Assembly: GCF_001667115.1 (NCBI RefSeq)
Contig: NZ_LZIJ01000171.1
Span: 62,001 to 126,000 of the forward strand
Reading direction: 5' to 3'
Length of the DNA stretch: 64,000 nt
Source: Mycobacterium sp. 852002-51163_SCH5372311
GTDB taxonomy: Bacteria > Actinomycetota > Actinomycetes > Mycobacteriales > Mycobacteriaceae
Shown here: one piece after another, positions 51,611-60,769 of the stretch
How the letters are laid out: each line of letters starts with the position of its first letter
Position numbering within the stretch: position 1 is the stretch's first letter
The notes under the pieces: model-generated
Databases searched by the model: none
Seen by the model: the letters and a program-made list of their open reading frames with translations, nothing else
Told to the model about the DNA's origin: nothing
Made by a program: the position numbers and the translations under genes

Positions 51611-52030
51611 ATGAGGATCAGGACGCTCAGCGTAAACACAGTAATGTTTGTCGGCATTTCGATCGTTCTCGCAGCCCCGGCGCAGGCAAACTATTTCGAG
51701 GGCAAATACGACGTCGCCTCATCTGACCACACCGTGTCAACATGGTGGGTGACTCCGTGCGGTTCAGGATGCGTCCATATCGCCTCATCAACCGGGTTCA
51801 TCAACCAGGACGCCCACTTGCAGAATGGCAAGTGGGTCTGGAACAGCAGGAATCCGAGAGGCATAAAGTGCGCCGACGGAACGGCGCTGCCAGCGAACGA
51901 GTCGTATTCTTTAGACGCGATCACGTTGAATGGGACGATCCACGGTGTCAGCGTCGGACCCGCATGTGGACTCCCGTCGGTGGAAGCTGACCAGACCATC
52001 AGCCTGCTCCAAATCGCTGCCACTCCCTGA
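51611..52030 (+). CDS. Secreted protein of unknown function
   Basis: 139 residues. Signal peptide VNTVMFVGISIVLAAPAQA (cleavage after AQA at about 26). Mature part: a small domain with three features, WWVTPCGSGCVHIASSTG, KCADGTALPANESYSLDAITLNGTI and GPACGLPSVEADQTI, carrying four cysteines likely in two disulfides. This pattern is a recurrent exported mycobacterial family, function unknown. Good AGGAAGGTGG Shine-Dalgarno. Confidence 0.82.
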   Translation: MRIRTLSVNTVMFVGISIVLAAPAQANYFEGKYDVASSDHTVSTWWVTPCGSGCVHIASSTGFINQDAHLQNGKWVWNSRNPRGIKCADGTALPANESYSLDAITLNGTIHGVSVGPACGLPSVEADQTISLLQIAATP

Positions 52031-52097
52031 CACACGCACGGGTCCAGGACCGACATTTCGAAGTCCGAACCGGCACCGCAATCGCCCGGCACGCCGC

Positions 52098-52820
52098 CTA
52101 GCCAGAACTGCGGCCGGTGGTGAGGTTTTCGACGTCGACAATCTCACCGCGGTTGATGCTGACCCAATCGCGCCCGTCGAGGTAAGGACGCAAATGCTTT
52201 CCGATGAGCTCAGCGTCGGCCTGCGATTTCGGCCGCTGAAGTTCGTAGACGTGCGGCAGCTCGGCCATGCCGGTGACGACGTCCCACAGTCTCAGGGCGG
52301 CCGGGCCGGTTGGCGGGTCAACCAGCACCGGACCGAACAGGCATTGGCCCGACATGAACAGCGTCGGGACACCGTAGCCACCCGCGTCGACCACGCGCTG
52401 GTGCTCCGCACGAATCTCGTCGTGGGTGGTCGGATCGCCCAGCGCCGCATCGACAATCGCCTCGTCGATGCCGATGTCGCTCAGCAGCCGCCGCGCCACC
52501 ATAGGGTCGTGCGGTTTGCCCCCCAGCGTGTGCAATTCATGTCCGATTGCGGCATACCACTTGTCCAGCAACGACATATCGGTCCGGCGCAGCAGAGCCC
52601 CGATCCGCATCAAAGACCAGCCGTACGACCACGCTCTCTCCCAAGGATGCTTCTTGCCTTCGACGCGGTTGATCTCCTCGAGGCTGAAGAACCGCCAGTT
52701 GACGGTGATGCCGAGTTGCTCGCGGACATCGCGGATCCACAACGACGTTTGATACGCGAACGGGCACATCGGGTCGAAGTGGAAGTCGACTGCCAAGTCA
52801 GAGTCCGCCGAAGTGTTCAT
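52098..52820 (-). CDS. DsbA-fold oxidoreductase (mycothiol-dependent nitroreductase-like)
   Basis: 240 residues with a thioredoxin-like DsbA fold. [20 protein letters not shown] (about 13-32) holds the active-site position; where related Rv2466c-type enzymes have CPWC, this one has CPFA with a single cysteine, pointing to a monothiol (mycothiol transferase or isomerase) mechanism. [20 protein letters not shown] carries the cis-proline. CAGGAGG precedes the ATG at 52820. It follows the CitE-like gene by 13 bp: an operon. Confidence 0.83.
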   Translation of the reverse strand: MNTSADSDLAVDFHFDPMCPFAYQTSLWIRDVREQLGITVNWRFFSLEEINRVEGKKHPWERAWSYGWSLMRIGALLRRTDMSLLDKWYAAIGHELHTLGGKPHDPMVARRLLSDIGIDEAIVDAALGDPTTHDEIRAEHQRVVDAGGYGVPTLFMSGQCLFGPVLVDPPTGPAALRLWDVVTGMAELPHVYELQRPKSQADAELIGKHLRPYLDGRDWVSINRGEIVDVENLTTGRSSG

Positions 52821-52833
52821 CGTGCCTCCTGAC

Positions 52834-53751
52834 TCAGTAGTGATAGGTGTCGCTCGGGGCGGGGCTGTGCACCCGTTCGTCGTCGAAGTCGGACACTTCG
52901 ATGCCGTAGGCACGGGCCAGGTCAAGGATCTTGGTGGCCCGAGCGATGCGCGGCAGGTCGGACCCGTTGCGAATCTCTCGTCCATCGCGTTCGAATTCGG
53001 CGAAAAACTCTTTGGCCCAAGAGATTTCGTCTTGTGAAGGTGACAGTCCCTCGTTCACCACCGAGCATTGGTCGGGGGTAAGGCAGATCTTGCCGGTCAT
53101 CCCGAATTCCGTGGAGACCGCCGTGGCTTCAATGAGCTTCAATGCGTTGGAACCGATGGTCGGTCCATCGATCGCGCTTGGCAGGTTGGCCGCTTTCGCA
53201 GCGATGGTGAACCGTGATCGCGCATAGGCCAGCGTGGCTGGCTCTTCCCCGAACCCGGTGTCTCGGCGGAAATCGCCGATGCCGAATGCCAGGCGAAAGG
53301 TGCCTTTGGCCGCGGCGATCTCGGTAATGCGCTCCAGCCCTCTAGCCGTTTCGACCAGCGCCACGATCGGCACGTTGGGCAACCGCAAGGCGGTCTCGGT
53401 GACATGGTCCACCGATTCGACCATCGCAAGCATCACCCCGCCGACCGAGCTACCGGCCAGTGCGGCGAGATCGTCCGCCCACCATGCGGTACCGAAGCCG
53501 TTGATCCGAACCCAGTCTGCATTTCCGGCGCCAAGCCACTGCACGACGTTCCTCCGTGCCGCAACCTTGTCTTTGGGTGCCACCGCATCCTCGATATCCA
53601 GGACGACGATGTCGGCGGGAGATTGCGTCGCCGGCTCGAACCGGTCCGCATGCGCGCCGTTGACCAGTAACCAACTCCGGGCCAGCACCGGATCGATTCG
53701 TGAACCAACGCTCGTGGGATCCACCGCTTGGCTGTTGACGTGTTCATACAT
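52834..53751 (-). CDS. CitE-like HpcH/HpaI aldolase (CoA ester lyase)
   Basis: 305 residues, TIM-barrel CitE-like protein. [36 protein letters not shown] (Arg and metal-binding region with the conserved DIEDAV), [26 protein letters not shown] with the catalytic Glu and ARG, and [11 protein letters not shown]. Such proteins cleave or hydrolyse citramalyl-, malyl- or related CoA thioesters. It lacks partner CitD/F genes, so is not a citrate lyase complex. Matches Rv3075c (recalled). First gene of a two-gene operon with the DsbA-like protein. Confidence 0.9.
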   Translation of the reverse strand: MYEHVNSQAVDPTSVGSRIDPVLARSWLLVNGAHADRFEPATQSPADIVVLDIEDAVAPKDKVAARRNVVQWLGAGNADWVRINGFGTAWWADDLAALAGSSVGGVMLAMVESVDHVTETALRLPNVPIVALVETARGLERITEIAAAKGTFRLAFGIGDFRRDTGFGEEPATLAYARSRFTIAAKAANLPSAIDGPTIGSNALKLIEATAVSTEFGMTGKICLTPDQCSVVNEGLSPSQDEISWAKEFFAEFERDGREIRNGSDLPRIARATKILDLARAYGIEVSDFDDERVHSPAPSDTYHY

Positions 53752-54026
53752 TGACTGAGCCGCCGTCTTTCTTTTGTTCCGTCGATGTCGGGTTCGTGTT
53801 CGATAAACCGTAGCCGCATCGCTACTGCATGACGACATTGTTGCGGACACCACTACTCGGCCCGGTAAGGGCCGGACGGATCTGCGGCGTATCCGTTTCA
53901 TTCTTCCCGTGGCGGGTAGCCCATCGCTTGTGACGCGGGAGCCTTTCGCGTCCGAAGGGACTCGAGGACCCTGGTCCCCAATCTGGATCAACGATTCATC
54001 CGATCAGACTTTTCTGAGGAGTAACC

Positions 54027-54302
54027 ATGCGTAAGTTCATTGCGGCCATTTCTGCCACCGGGGCGCTGGTGTTCGGCGGGGCAGGCGTAGCCAACGCCAC
54101 CGTTGAGAGTGCGCCCGCGCCGTCGTCAACCACAACGACGTTGGCGGACAACAACAACAACGAACAACACAGCGACAAAACTGGCCTGTGGGGCCTGCTC
54201 GGGCTTCTGGGCCTGGGCGGACTCGCGGGTCTGAAACGCCGCAAAGACACTGATGTCGGCACCGGCGTAACTCCCGCCACAAATCCCCGGCGCGGCGTCT
54301 AG
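54027..54302 (+). CDS. Small exported protein with C-terminal WGxxGxxG segment
   Basis: 91 residues. Signal peptide KFIAAISATGALVFGGAGVANA (cleavage after ANA), a low-complexity Ser/Thr/Asn linker (APSSTTTTLADNNNN), and a C-terminal Gly/Leu helix WGLLGLLGLGGLAGLKRRKD. The tripartite end (WGxxGxxG, short hydrophobic helix, Arg/Lys cluster) is that of the WGxxGxxG proteins and resembles sorting tails such as MYXO-CTERM. It is likely held in the membrane by this tail. GAGGAG before the ATG; an 11-bp stem terminator follows. Confidence 0.8.
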   Translation: MRKFIAAISATGALVFGGAGVANATVESAPAPSSTTTTLADNNNNEQHSDKTGLWGLLGLLGLGGLAGLKRRKDTDVGTGVTPATNPRRGV

Positions 54303-54326
54303 CCGCACACGTCTGCTCCAGCGGGT

Positions 54327-54360
54327 CCCCGTCAGAGTGCTCAACGCTCTGACGGGGGCT
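54327..54360 (+). terminator. Intrinsic terminator after the WGxxGxxG gene
   Basis: Perfect 11-bp stem CCCCGTCAGAG/CTCTGACGGGG with a 9-nt loop, 25 bp after the stop codon, followed by GCTTTC. Uridine run is short, as common in mycobacteria. Confidence 0.75.
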
Positions 54361-54501
54361 TTCGGCACGCATCGCGTCGTGCAACTCGAACAGCAACGGG
54401 CAGCGTCGGTCTTAAATCGTTTAGCAGTCGGTTTGCCGGGTATGTATGGCGCAAGCGGCGCACAGCCCAGCCCGCATCCCCAAATCACCGGAGGTACCGC
54501 C

Positions 54502-55068
54502 GTGGCCGAGATGATCATCGAATCGCCCGACGAAGTCGTCGCGTTTCTCAAAGCGCAGCACAATCTCATCGAGGACATGTTCGACGAGGTGCTGCACGCC
54601 TCCGACCCCGAAGCACGAGAGAAGCCATTCATAGAGTTGCGCCAATTGCTGGCTGTGCACGAGACGGCCGAGGAAATGGTGGTGCATCCGCGGGTGCGCC
54701 GCGAGATCGATGGTGGCGACGCGATCGTCGACGCTCGGCTTGAAGAAGAGCACGGCGCCAAGGAGCAACTGTCGAAAATCGAGAAGATCGACATCACGTC
54801 ACAGGAATTCATCGACGAGCTCTCCAAGCTGCGCGAGGCGGTGCTCGAGCACGCCGAGCATGAGGAAAACGACGAATTCCCTTACCTAGAGCGAACACTC
54901 GACAGCGACGAACTCAGGCGGATGGGAACGGCCGTGCGAGCGGCCGAGGCCATCTCGCCGACTCGCCCGCACCCCGGTGTGGAATCGGCGAAGTTGAATT
55001 TCGCTGTCGGACCTTTCGCGTCGATGCTCGACCGCGCCCGCGACCTGATCAAACAGGCCATCGGCTAG
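54502..55068 (+). CDS. Hemerythrin HHE-domain protein
   Basis: 188 residues with a four-helix hemerythrin-like bundle. Iron ligands are suggested by LKAQHNLIEDMFDEV (His17 region), LLAVHETAEEMVVHPRVRR, EEEHGAKEQLSKIEK and EHAEHEENDEFPYLE. Binds a di-iron centre; in mycobacteria such proteins respond to oxygen, NO or peroxide. GTG at 54502 with GGAGG 7 bp upstream; longer frames would run through the terminator. A small ORF and selO follow in the same direction. Confidence 0.9.
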   Translation: MAEMIIESPDEVVAFLKAQHNLIEDMFDEVLHASDPEAREKPFIELRQLLAVHETAEEMVVHPRVRREIDGGDAIVDARLEEEHGAKEQLSKIEKIDITSQEFIDELSKLREAVLEHAEHEENDEFPYLERTLDSDELRRMGTAVRAAEAISPTRPHPGVESAKLNFAVGPFASMLDRARDLIKQAIG

Positions 55069-55099
55069 CCGGCAGGGCACTCACTTCCCGGGAGGACCC

Positions 55100-55255
55100 A
55101 TGACCAATGTGGACCCGCCAAACGACATCGAAGCAGAGACCGGCCAGCCGGCAGCCGAGAACAGTGGTGACGACCACAGCGTGGTAGCGCCGCCCGCATA
55201 CCCCGCCTACTCCACCCCGCCCCCTAAGGGGCTGCACACGGCCGAGGACGGCTAG
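55100..55255 (+). CDS. Small Pro/acid-rich protein
   Basis: 51 residues: MTNVDPPNDIEAETGQPAAE at the N-terminus, a Pro/Tyr stretch PPAYPAYSTPPPKG and an end HTAEDG. No signal peptide or membrane segment, no family recognised. Supported by a strong GGGAGGA Shine-Dalgarno 6 bp before the ATG and a stop 30 bp before selO. Likely disordered. May be co-transcribed with hemerythrin and selO. Confidence 0.6.
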   Translation: MTNVDPPNDIEAETGQPAAENSGDDHSVVAPPAYPAYSTPPPKGLHTAEDG

Positions 55256-55285
55256 TCCAGCGCCTCGACCCGTAGTCTGGTTCAC

Positions 55286-56749
55286 GTGAGCGTCAGTTCG
55301 GATATCGCAGTCACCTTGGACGATCGCTTTGCCCGTGAACTGCCCGAATTGGCCATCCGCTGGCAGGCCGAGACAACTCCCCAATCGCGGCTGCTCGCGC
55401 TCAACGAGGCGTTGACCACACAACTCGGCCTGGATGCTACCTGGCTGCGGAGCTCCGATGGACTGCGCTTCCTGGTGGGCAACCTGGTCCCGAGCGGTGC
55501 CGTTCCGGTGGCGCAGGCCTATGCCGGGCACCAGTTCGGCGGCTGGGTCCCGCGGTTGGGTGATGGCCGCGCATTGCTGCTGGGTGAGCTCGTCGGCGCC
55601 GACGAACGGCTGGTGGACATCCATCTCAAGGGTTCCGGACCCACGCCCTTTGCTCGCGGCGGGGACGGCCTCGCCGCGGTGGGACCGATGCTGCGCGAAT
55701 ACATCGTCAGCGAGGCGATGCACGCCTTGGGGGTTCCGACTACTCGGTCCTTGGCCGTCGTCGCTACCGGACGCCCGGTACAACGAGAGACAGAGCTGCC
55801 CGGCGCCGTGCTTGTCCGCGTCGCCAGCAGTCATCTGCGGGTTGGCAGCTTCCAATACGCCGCGTCGACCGGCGACGTCGAGCTGGTGCGGCGCCTAGCC
55901 GACCATGCGATCGCCCGTCACTATCCCAGCGCGGCCCAGGCCGAGAACCCGTACCTTGCGCTATTCCAGGCCGTGGTTGCCGTCCAGGCGTCGCTGGTGG
56001 CTCGGTGGATGCTGATCGGGTTCGTCCATGGCGTCATGAACACCGACAACATGACGATCTCCGGTGAAACCATCGACTACGGGCCATGCGCATTCATGGA
56101 GGCCTACGATCCGGAAACGGTCTTCAGTTCGATCGATTCCTGGGGGCGTTACGCCTACGGCAATCAGCCGGTGATTGCCCAGTGGAATCTCGCGCGGTTC
56201 GCCGAGACGCTTCTTCCGTTGTTATCCGACAACAGCGAGCAGGCGATCGCCATGGCAGAGCAGGCCTTTGGGGTGTTCGCCGCCCAGTATGACGCTGTGT
56301 GGTGGTCTGGTATGCGCGCCAAACTCGGATTGTCCGCTGGCGTTTCGGTGAGCGTCGTGTCGCCGTTGGTGGACGAGTTGCTCGGCCTGCTAAGGGAGAG
56401 CCACATCGACTACACCTCGTTCTTCCGCCACCTCGGGCAGGCGGCGCGAGGCGATGCCGAAACCGCGCGGGGAATGTTCATCAATCTCGCCGGCTTCGAC
56501 CATTGGATGTCACGCTGGCGAGTGCTGCATCCGGATGCCGAACTGATGGATCGCACCAACCCGATCTACATTCCGCGCAACCATCTCGTCGAGGAGGCTC
56601 TGACGGCGGCGACGGCCGGCGATGTCGATCCGCTCGAGCGGTTACTCGATGCAGTCACCGCTCCGTTCGTGGAGCGAAGAGGCCTCGAGCGCTACGCCAG
56701 TCCTGCGCCGGAGGATTTCGGCGCGTACCGGACCTTCTGCGGCACCTAA
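55286..56749 (+). CDS. selO: Protein adenylyltransferase SelO
   Basis: 487-residue SelO pseudokinase-fold AMPylator. [25 protein letters not shown], the K-containing [47 protein letters not shown], and [26 protein letters not shown] (the HG-N-D-N-M active site and DYGP) are intact. The C-terminus ends GAYRTFCGT, where the penultimate Cys position is Sec in animals. Transfers AMP to protein hydroxyls, linked to redox homeostasis. GTG start. Convergent with the F420 enzyme, 12 bp between stops. Confidence 0.94.
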   Translation: MSVSSDIAVTLDDRFARELPELAIRWQAETTPQSRLLALNEALTTQLGLDATWLRSSDGLRFLVGNLVPSGAVPVAQAYAGHQFGGWVPRLGDGRALLLGELVGADERLVDIHLKGSGPTPFARGGDGLAAVGPMLREYIVSEAMHALGVPTTRSLAVVATGRPVQRETELPGAVLVRVASSHLRVGSFQYAASTGDVELVRRLADHAIARHYPSAAQAENPYLALFQAVVAVQASLVARWMLIGFVHGVMNTDNMTISGETIDYGPCAFMEAYDPETVFSSIDSWGRYAYGNQPVIAQWNLARFAETLLPLLSDNSEQAIAMAEQAFGVFAAQYDAVWWSGMRAKLGLSAGVSVSVVSPLVDELLGLLRESHIDYTSFFRHLGQAARGDAETARGMFINLAGFDHWMSRWRVLHPDAELMDRTNPIYIPRNHLVEEALTAATAGDVDPLERLLDAVTAPFVERRGLERYASPAPEDFGAYRTFCGT

Positions 56750-56761
56750 GGCTGGCGGGGA

Positions 56762-57592
56762 CTATCCCAGTTGGGCTAGGTCGGCGGCAAATTCATCCAG
56801 ACGCCGCAGCGTCTGGTCGCGAGGCTCGGTCGGCAAGTCCAACAGGACTCGCTCCACACCCAGATCTTGATATCCCGCAACGGTTTTCGCTGTCTGATCC
56901 TCACCCCACTGGCACACCGTGACGGGCACGTCGTCGCCGGCGACGGCGCGCAGCTCGTCGAGCGCGACGGCCAGAAGTTCCGGCAACGGAGTGATCGCGA
57001 TCCACCCCGCACCCAGCCGGGCGATCCGCTTGAAGCTTGGCGGGCCGCCACCCACATAGATCGGCGGAAACGGCTTCGTCACCGGCTTCGGCCAGCAGTA
57101 GATCGGGTCGAAATCGACGAATTCGCCGTGGAATTCGGCCTCCTCCTGCGTCCAGATCGCGATCATCGCGTCCAGCCGCTCATCGGTCAGTCGCCCCCGT
57201 ACCGCGGGATCGACACCGTGGTTGGCGATCTCTTCGCGCAGCCAGCCCACCCCGACGCCGAAACGAAATCGCCCCTGCGACACCAGGTCCAGCGACGCGA
57301 CCTCCTTGGCGGTCACGATCGGGTCGCGCTGCGGAACCAGGGCGATACCGGTACCCACCACCAGGTTCTCGGCGGCCACCGCGGCCGCCGTCAGCGCCAC
57401 GAAAGGGTCCAGCGGCCGGAAGTACTTCCGCGGGATCGGGCCACCGCTGGGATACGGCGTCTTCCGGTCGACCGGGATGTGCGTGTGCTCGGCGACGAAC
57501 AGTGACTCGAATCCGCGCTCCTGCAGCGCCACGGCCAGCTCGACCGGACCAATGCCCTCGTCGGTGAGAAACGTCAGAACACCGAAACGCAT
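56762..57592 (-). CDS. F420-dependent luciferase-like oxidoreductase (Rv3079c-like)
   Basis: 276 residues, LLM class TIM barrel of the probable F420-dependent TIGR03619 type: FGVLTFLTDEGIGPVELAVALQERGFESLFVAEHTHIPV at the N-terminus, NLVVGTGIALVPQRDPIVTAKEVASLDLVSQGRFRFGVGVGWLREEIANHG, and PFPPIYVGGGPPSFKRIARLGAGW. Binds deazaflavin F420 as hydride carrier; substrate unknown. GGGAGGTG Shine-Dalgarno before the ATG at 57592. An SDR follows upstream on the same strand after 128 bp. Confidence 0.92.
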   Translation of the reverse strand: MRFGVLTFLTDEGIGPVELAVALQERGFESLFVAEHTHIPVDRKTPYPSGGPIPRKYFRPLDPFVALTAAAVAAENLVVGTGIALVPQRDPIVTAKEVASLDLVSQGRFRFGVGVGWLREEIANHGVDPAVRGRLTDERLDAMIAIWTQEEAEFHGEFVDFDPIYCWPKPVTKPFPPIYVGGGPPSFKRIARLGAGWIAITPLPELLAVALDELRAVAGDDVPVTVCQWGEDQTAKTVAGYQDLGVERVLLDLPTEPRDQTLRRLDEFAADLAQLG

Positions 57593-57720
57593 GCTCGCAC
57601 CTCCCTGCTAATGACCCGACGGCACAGAGTTGGTCGCTGGAAACCGCCGCAGGCGACATACGACGCTTCCGGCACAGACTGAGCGTACCGATGCCGGCGC
57701 GACGATTCCCGGCCGTTGGC

Positions 57721-58566
57721 TCAGCGGGCGGCGACGAGGGTCGGATTCGGCGTCGCCGCCAACTTGTTGGCCTTGCGAATCCCCTTGTCCAGCAACGAGG
57801 CCGGGGCGAACTTGCGCAGCAGCGTCAGCCGGCGGGCCATAGGTCCCGCTGGATACCGCAACTTCGGCGTGCGGCTTGTCGCCGCCTTCAGCACGACCTG
57901 TGCGACCACCGCGGGATCGTCACCGGCGCGCACCGCCTCGGTGAGGACCCGCCGAACCTGTTCGCGCGTCGTCGCGTAGCTGTCTATCGGCGAATCGGCC
58001 TCGGTCGCATTGGCCTCGAAAGACGTGTTGGTGTACGCGGGCTCGACGACTGAGACCCGTACGCCGAATTCGCGGGTTTCGTGGTCAAGGGATTCGGAGT
58101 ACCCCTCGACCGCGTGCTTCGTGGCCGCGTACAGCGCGCCGTACGGCGCCGGCAAGATCCCCAGCACCGAACCGATGTTGATGATGCGCCCGCTGCGCTG
58201 GGTGCGCAGGTAAGGAAGCACCTCACGGGTCAGCCGCACCAGCCCGAAGAAGTTGGTATCGAAGAGCTGCTGCGCCTGCGCGACCGAACTTTCCTCCGCG
58301 GCGCCGATCACCCCGATACCGGCGTTGTTGACCAGAATGTCGATGCGGCCCGCGCGCTGGACCACCGTCGATACGGCCGCGGTGACCGACGCGGCGTCGG
58401 TGACATCGAGCCGGACCAATTCCACCCCGGGGACGGGTTCGGTGCTGCCCGGGTTGCGGCTGGTGCCGAAGACCTCAAAACCCTTCGCCGCGAACACCTT
58501 CGCCACGGCACGGCCGATTCCTGATGAGACGCCGGTAACCAATACCACGGGCGATCGGTGATTCAT
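57721..58566 (-). CDS. Short-chain dehydrogenase/reductase under TetR control
   Basis: 281 residues. VVLVTGVSSGIGRAVAKVFAAKG (cofactor loop), ILVNNAGIGVIGAAEE, the catalytic NIGSVLGILPAPYGALYAATKHAVEGY and VVEPAYTNTSF. Resembles 17beta-HSD/retinol dehydrogenase-like SDRs. AGGAGTGGAA precedes the ATG. Divergent from a TetR gene; the gap holds two near-identical operators, one starting 12 bp upstream of this start codon, so repression is expected. Confidence 0.92.
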   Translation of the reverse strand: MNHRSPVVLVTGVSSGIGRAVAKVFAAKGFEVFGTSRNPGSTEPVPGVELVRLDVTDAASVTAAVSTVVQRAGRIDILVNNAGIGVIGAAEESSVAQAQQLFDTNFFGLVRLTREVLPYLRTQRSGRIINIGSVLGILPAPYGALYAATKHAVEGYSESLDHETREFGVRVSVVEPAYTNTSFEANATEADSPIDSYATTREQVRRVLTEAVRAGDDPAVVAQVVLKAATSRTPKLRYPAGPMARRLTLLRKFAPASLLDKGIRKANKLAATPNPTLVAAR

Positions 58567-58577
58567 TTCCACTCCTA

Positions 58578-58595
58578 GTAAACCGAACGGTGTAC
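58578..58595. promoter_or_regulatory. TetR operator 1 (SDR side)
   Basis: GTAaACCG-AA-CGGTgTAC, an 18-bp dyad with 7 of 8 arm positions paired. Same sequence pattern as operator 2 at 58633-58650; starts are 55 bp apart, about five helical turns, so both face one side of the DNA. Confidence 0.75.
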
Positions 58596-58632
58596 CTCTG
58601 TGCCAGCGACGGTACACGACTTGACTCTCGTT

Positions 58633-58650
58633 GTAAACCGTTCGGTATAC
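58633..58650. promoter_or_regulatory. TetR operator 2 (TetR side)
   Basis: GTAaACCG-TT-CGGTaTAC, an 18-bp dyad with 7 of 8 positions paired, ending 7 bp before the TetR ATG. It leaves no room for a Shine-Dalgarno, so the TetR mRNA may be leaderless. Binding here would shut off tetR transcription. Confidence 0.75.
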
Positions 58651-58657
58651 TTCGGCC

Positions 58658-59233
58658 ATGGCGCAGCGCACGAAGAGCAGGAGCGGCCGTGGCGCGCGCC
58701 AGCGCATCCTGGCCGCCGCTGCCGAGTTGTTCTATCGGGAAGGCATCAACGCCACCGGCGTCGAACGACTGGCAACCGAATCGTCGGTGTCAAAAAGGAC
58801 GCTCTACCAACACTTTCCGAGCAAGGCGGCCGTGGTCGAGGCGTACCTGCGCAACATCGAGCCGCGCGTCGCGAATCCCCTCGCGCCGCCGGCCGCCGAC
58901 CTAACGCCACGCGAGCAACTCCTGGCCCTCTTCCAGGCTCCCGCCGGACGCGGAGCACCACTGCGCGGCTGCCCCTTCCACAACGCGGCCGTGGAGGCCG
59001 CGGGATCTATGCCGGCTGTTCAAGAGATCGTCCGTGCCAACAAGCACAAATTTATCGACGCGGTTACCGAGGTGGCCACGCAGGCGGGCGCCCCCGACCC
59101 GCGACTATTGGCCAACCAGCTCGCCGTGCTCTACGAGGGCGCAGCTTCGTTAGCCACGTCGTTGAACGATGCGTCGGCGTGGGACCAGGCTCGCACGGCG
59201 GCCGAGACGCTGATAGACGCAGCGCTTGCCTAG
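58658..59233 (+). CDS. TetR-family transcriptional regulator
   Basis: 191 residues. HTH at about 14-60 (RQRILAAAAELFYREGINATGVERLATESSVSKRTLYQHFPSKAAV), then a C-terminal domain of the TetR_C_33/AcrR type (RGCPFHNAAVEAAGSMPAVQEIV with a conserved Cys-Pro). Divergent from the SDR with two GTAnACCG dyads between, so it most likely represses both. Ends 54 bp before a flavin monooxygenase in the same direction, which may belong to the same response. Confidence 0.93.
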   Translation: MAQRTKSRSGRGARQRILAAAAELFYREGINATGVERLATESSVSKRTLYQHFPSKAAVVEAYLRNIEPRVANPLAPPAADLTPREQLLALFQAPAGRGAPLRGCPFHNAAVEAAGSMPAVQEIVRANKHKFIDAVTEVATQAGAPDPRLLANQLAVLYEGAASLATSLNDASAWDQARTAAETLIDAALA

Positions 59234-59287
59234 CGCTGAGCGGCGATAGGCAAGACCGGAGTCGGCTTCGCGTGGGACAGTTCCTGT

Positions 59288-60769
59288 GTGGCGGAAAGCG
59301 TCGCTGTCATCGGAGCCGGGCCAGGCGGGCTGGTCGCGGCGCGTTGGCTGGTGGCGCAGGGCTTTGAGCCGACGATCTTCGAGCAGGCCCCGATGCTGGG
59401 TGGGCAGTGGACCGGGCTGGGCGGCCACAGCGGGGTCTGGCCGGCCATGCACACCAACAGCAGCCGCATCTTGACGGCGTTCAGCGACCTCGAGCACCAC
59501 AGCGACCTGGCTTACCCCTCCAACCGCCAGGTCCTCCGCTACTTGCATCGCTACGCCGCGACGTTCGGCCTCATACCGCGCATTCGGCTCGGCACCCGGG
59601 TGGAGCTCCTCCGGAGAAGCCAGCACGGATGGCTGCTCGAGCATTCCGGCACCGACGAGAGATTCGGACGAGTTGTGTTGGCTACCGGGAGGTTTCATGC
59701 CCCAGTCATCCCGAACGTTCCAGGACTCGATACCTTCGCCGGCTCACTGGGTGTTACCTCCACCTACCAGTACCGAGGGCCCGAGCCGTACCTCGGGAAG
59801 CGTGTTCTGGTGGCCGGCTGCGCGGTGAGCGCCCTCGAGATCGCCGGAGAAATCGCCCGGCTCGGCGCGGCACGCGTCGTGGTGACCCAACGGCGACAGC
59901 GATACGTCTTACCCAAGTTCGCGGGCAGCGTTCCCTCCGATCATCGGATCTTCACCCGATACGGTGTCCTGGCTGAGGAATCGCTGCCCAGGCAAGAGGT
60001 CGACCGTCAGCTGAAGGAGTTGGTGGTCGAAGCCGGAGGAAGCCCCGACGACTACGGCGCGCCGACGCCGCACCCGTCGTTCTTCACCGCCGGCGTCACC
60101 CTCAACCAGGGGTACCTTCCCCTGGTGGCAGAGCGCCGAATCACGGTGCGCTCGTGGATGACTCGCATTGCAAACTCAGAAGTGACTTTTGCCGACGGAC
60201 AAACGGATGAGTTCGACGGAATCGTGCTCGGCACCGGGTTCGACCTGCATATGCCCTACCTGGACGACGAACTCCGGGTCATGCTCGATGTCGACGCGGT
60301 GCACCTGGACGCCGACCGCTACACCTTCCATCCCGGCCTGCCCGGTCTGGCCATCATGGGCATGTGGGACCAATCGGGCGGATATTTTGTGCCACTGGAA
60401 CTTCAAGCCAGATGGATCGCATACACGTGGAGCGGCACCGTCCCGGCGTCCAACGAAACCGACCAGCGGTTGTCGATAGAGACGTATCGTTCGCAGCGGG
60501 GAACGCCGCAGAAAACCCGGATGAACCTGGTCGCCGTGATGTTCGCTCGGGCCGCTGGCGTCGAACCACAACTGGACAACTGGCCGCATTTGCACCGCGC
60601 TCTACTGTTCGGCCCCTTGGCGCCGAGTTGTTTTCGGCTGGAGGGCCCGGATGCGCTGCCCGATGCGCCGGAACGGTTCGCGCGCGACGCCGCCGCGTTC
60701 GGTGCGATCACATCGAACGAGCTGACCGAGCAGGAACGCCGCTATTGGTCGCGGCTGGCGACCACCTGA
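59288..60769 (+). CDS. Flavin-containing monooxygenase
   Basis: 493 residues. FAD loop VAVIGAGPGGLVAARWLVAQG at the N-terminus, FEQAPMLGGQW, the NADPH loop KRVLVAGCAVSALEIAGEIARLG, and the FMO C-terminal VLGTGFDLHMPYL. The NADPH loop reads GCAVSA rather than GxSxSG, a mild deviation. Reaction: NADPH/O2-dependent oxygenation of a soft nucleophile or ketone. GTG start. Its last 28 bp overlap the convergent DUF4267-like gene. Confidence 0.9.
   Translation: MAESVAVIGAGPGGLVAARWLVAQGFEPTIFEQAPMLGGQWTGLGGHSGVWPAMHTNSSRILTAFSDLEHHSDLAYPSNRQVLRYLHRYAATFGLIPRIRLGTRVELLRRSQHGWLLEHSGTDERFGRVVLATGRFHAPVIPNVPGLDTFAGSLGVTSTYQYRGPEPYLGKRVLVAGCAVSALEIAGEIARLGAARVVVTQRRQRYVLPKFAGSVPSDHRIFTRYGVLAEESLPRQEVDRQLKELVVEAGGSPDDYGAPTPHPSFFTAGVTLNQGYLPLVAERRITVRSWMTRIANSEVTFADGQTDEFDGIVLGTGFDLHMPYLDDELRVMLDVDAVHLDADRYTFHPGLPGLAIMGMWDQSGGYFVPLELQARWIAYTWSGTVPASNETDQRLSIETYRSQRGTPQKTRMNLVAVMFARAAGVEPQLDNWPHLHRALLFGPLAPSCFRLEGPDALPDAPERFARDAAAFGAITSNELTEQERRYWSRLATT

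Noticed and set aside
54337-54501. Longer N-terminus of the hemerythrin protein
   Set aside because: It would begin at the foot of the terminator hairpin, shows no homology and lacks a Shine-Dalgarno; GTG at 54502 has GGAGG.
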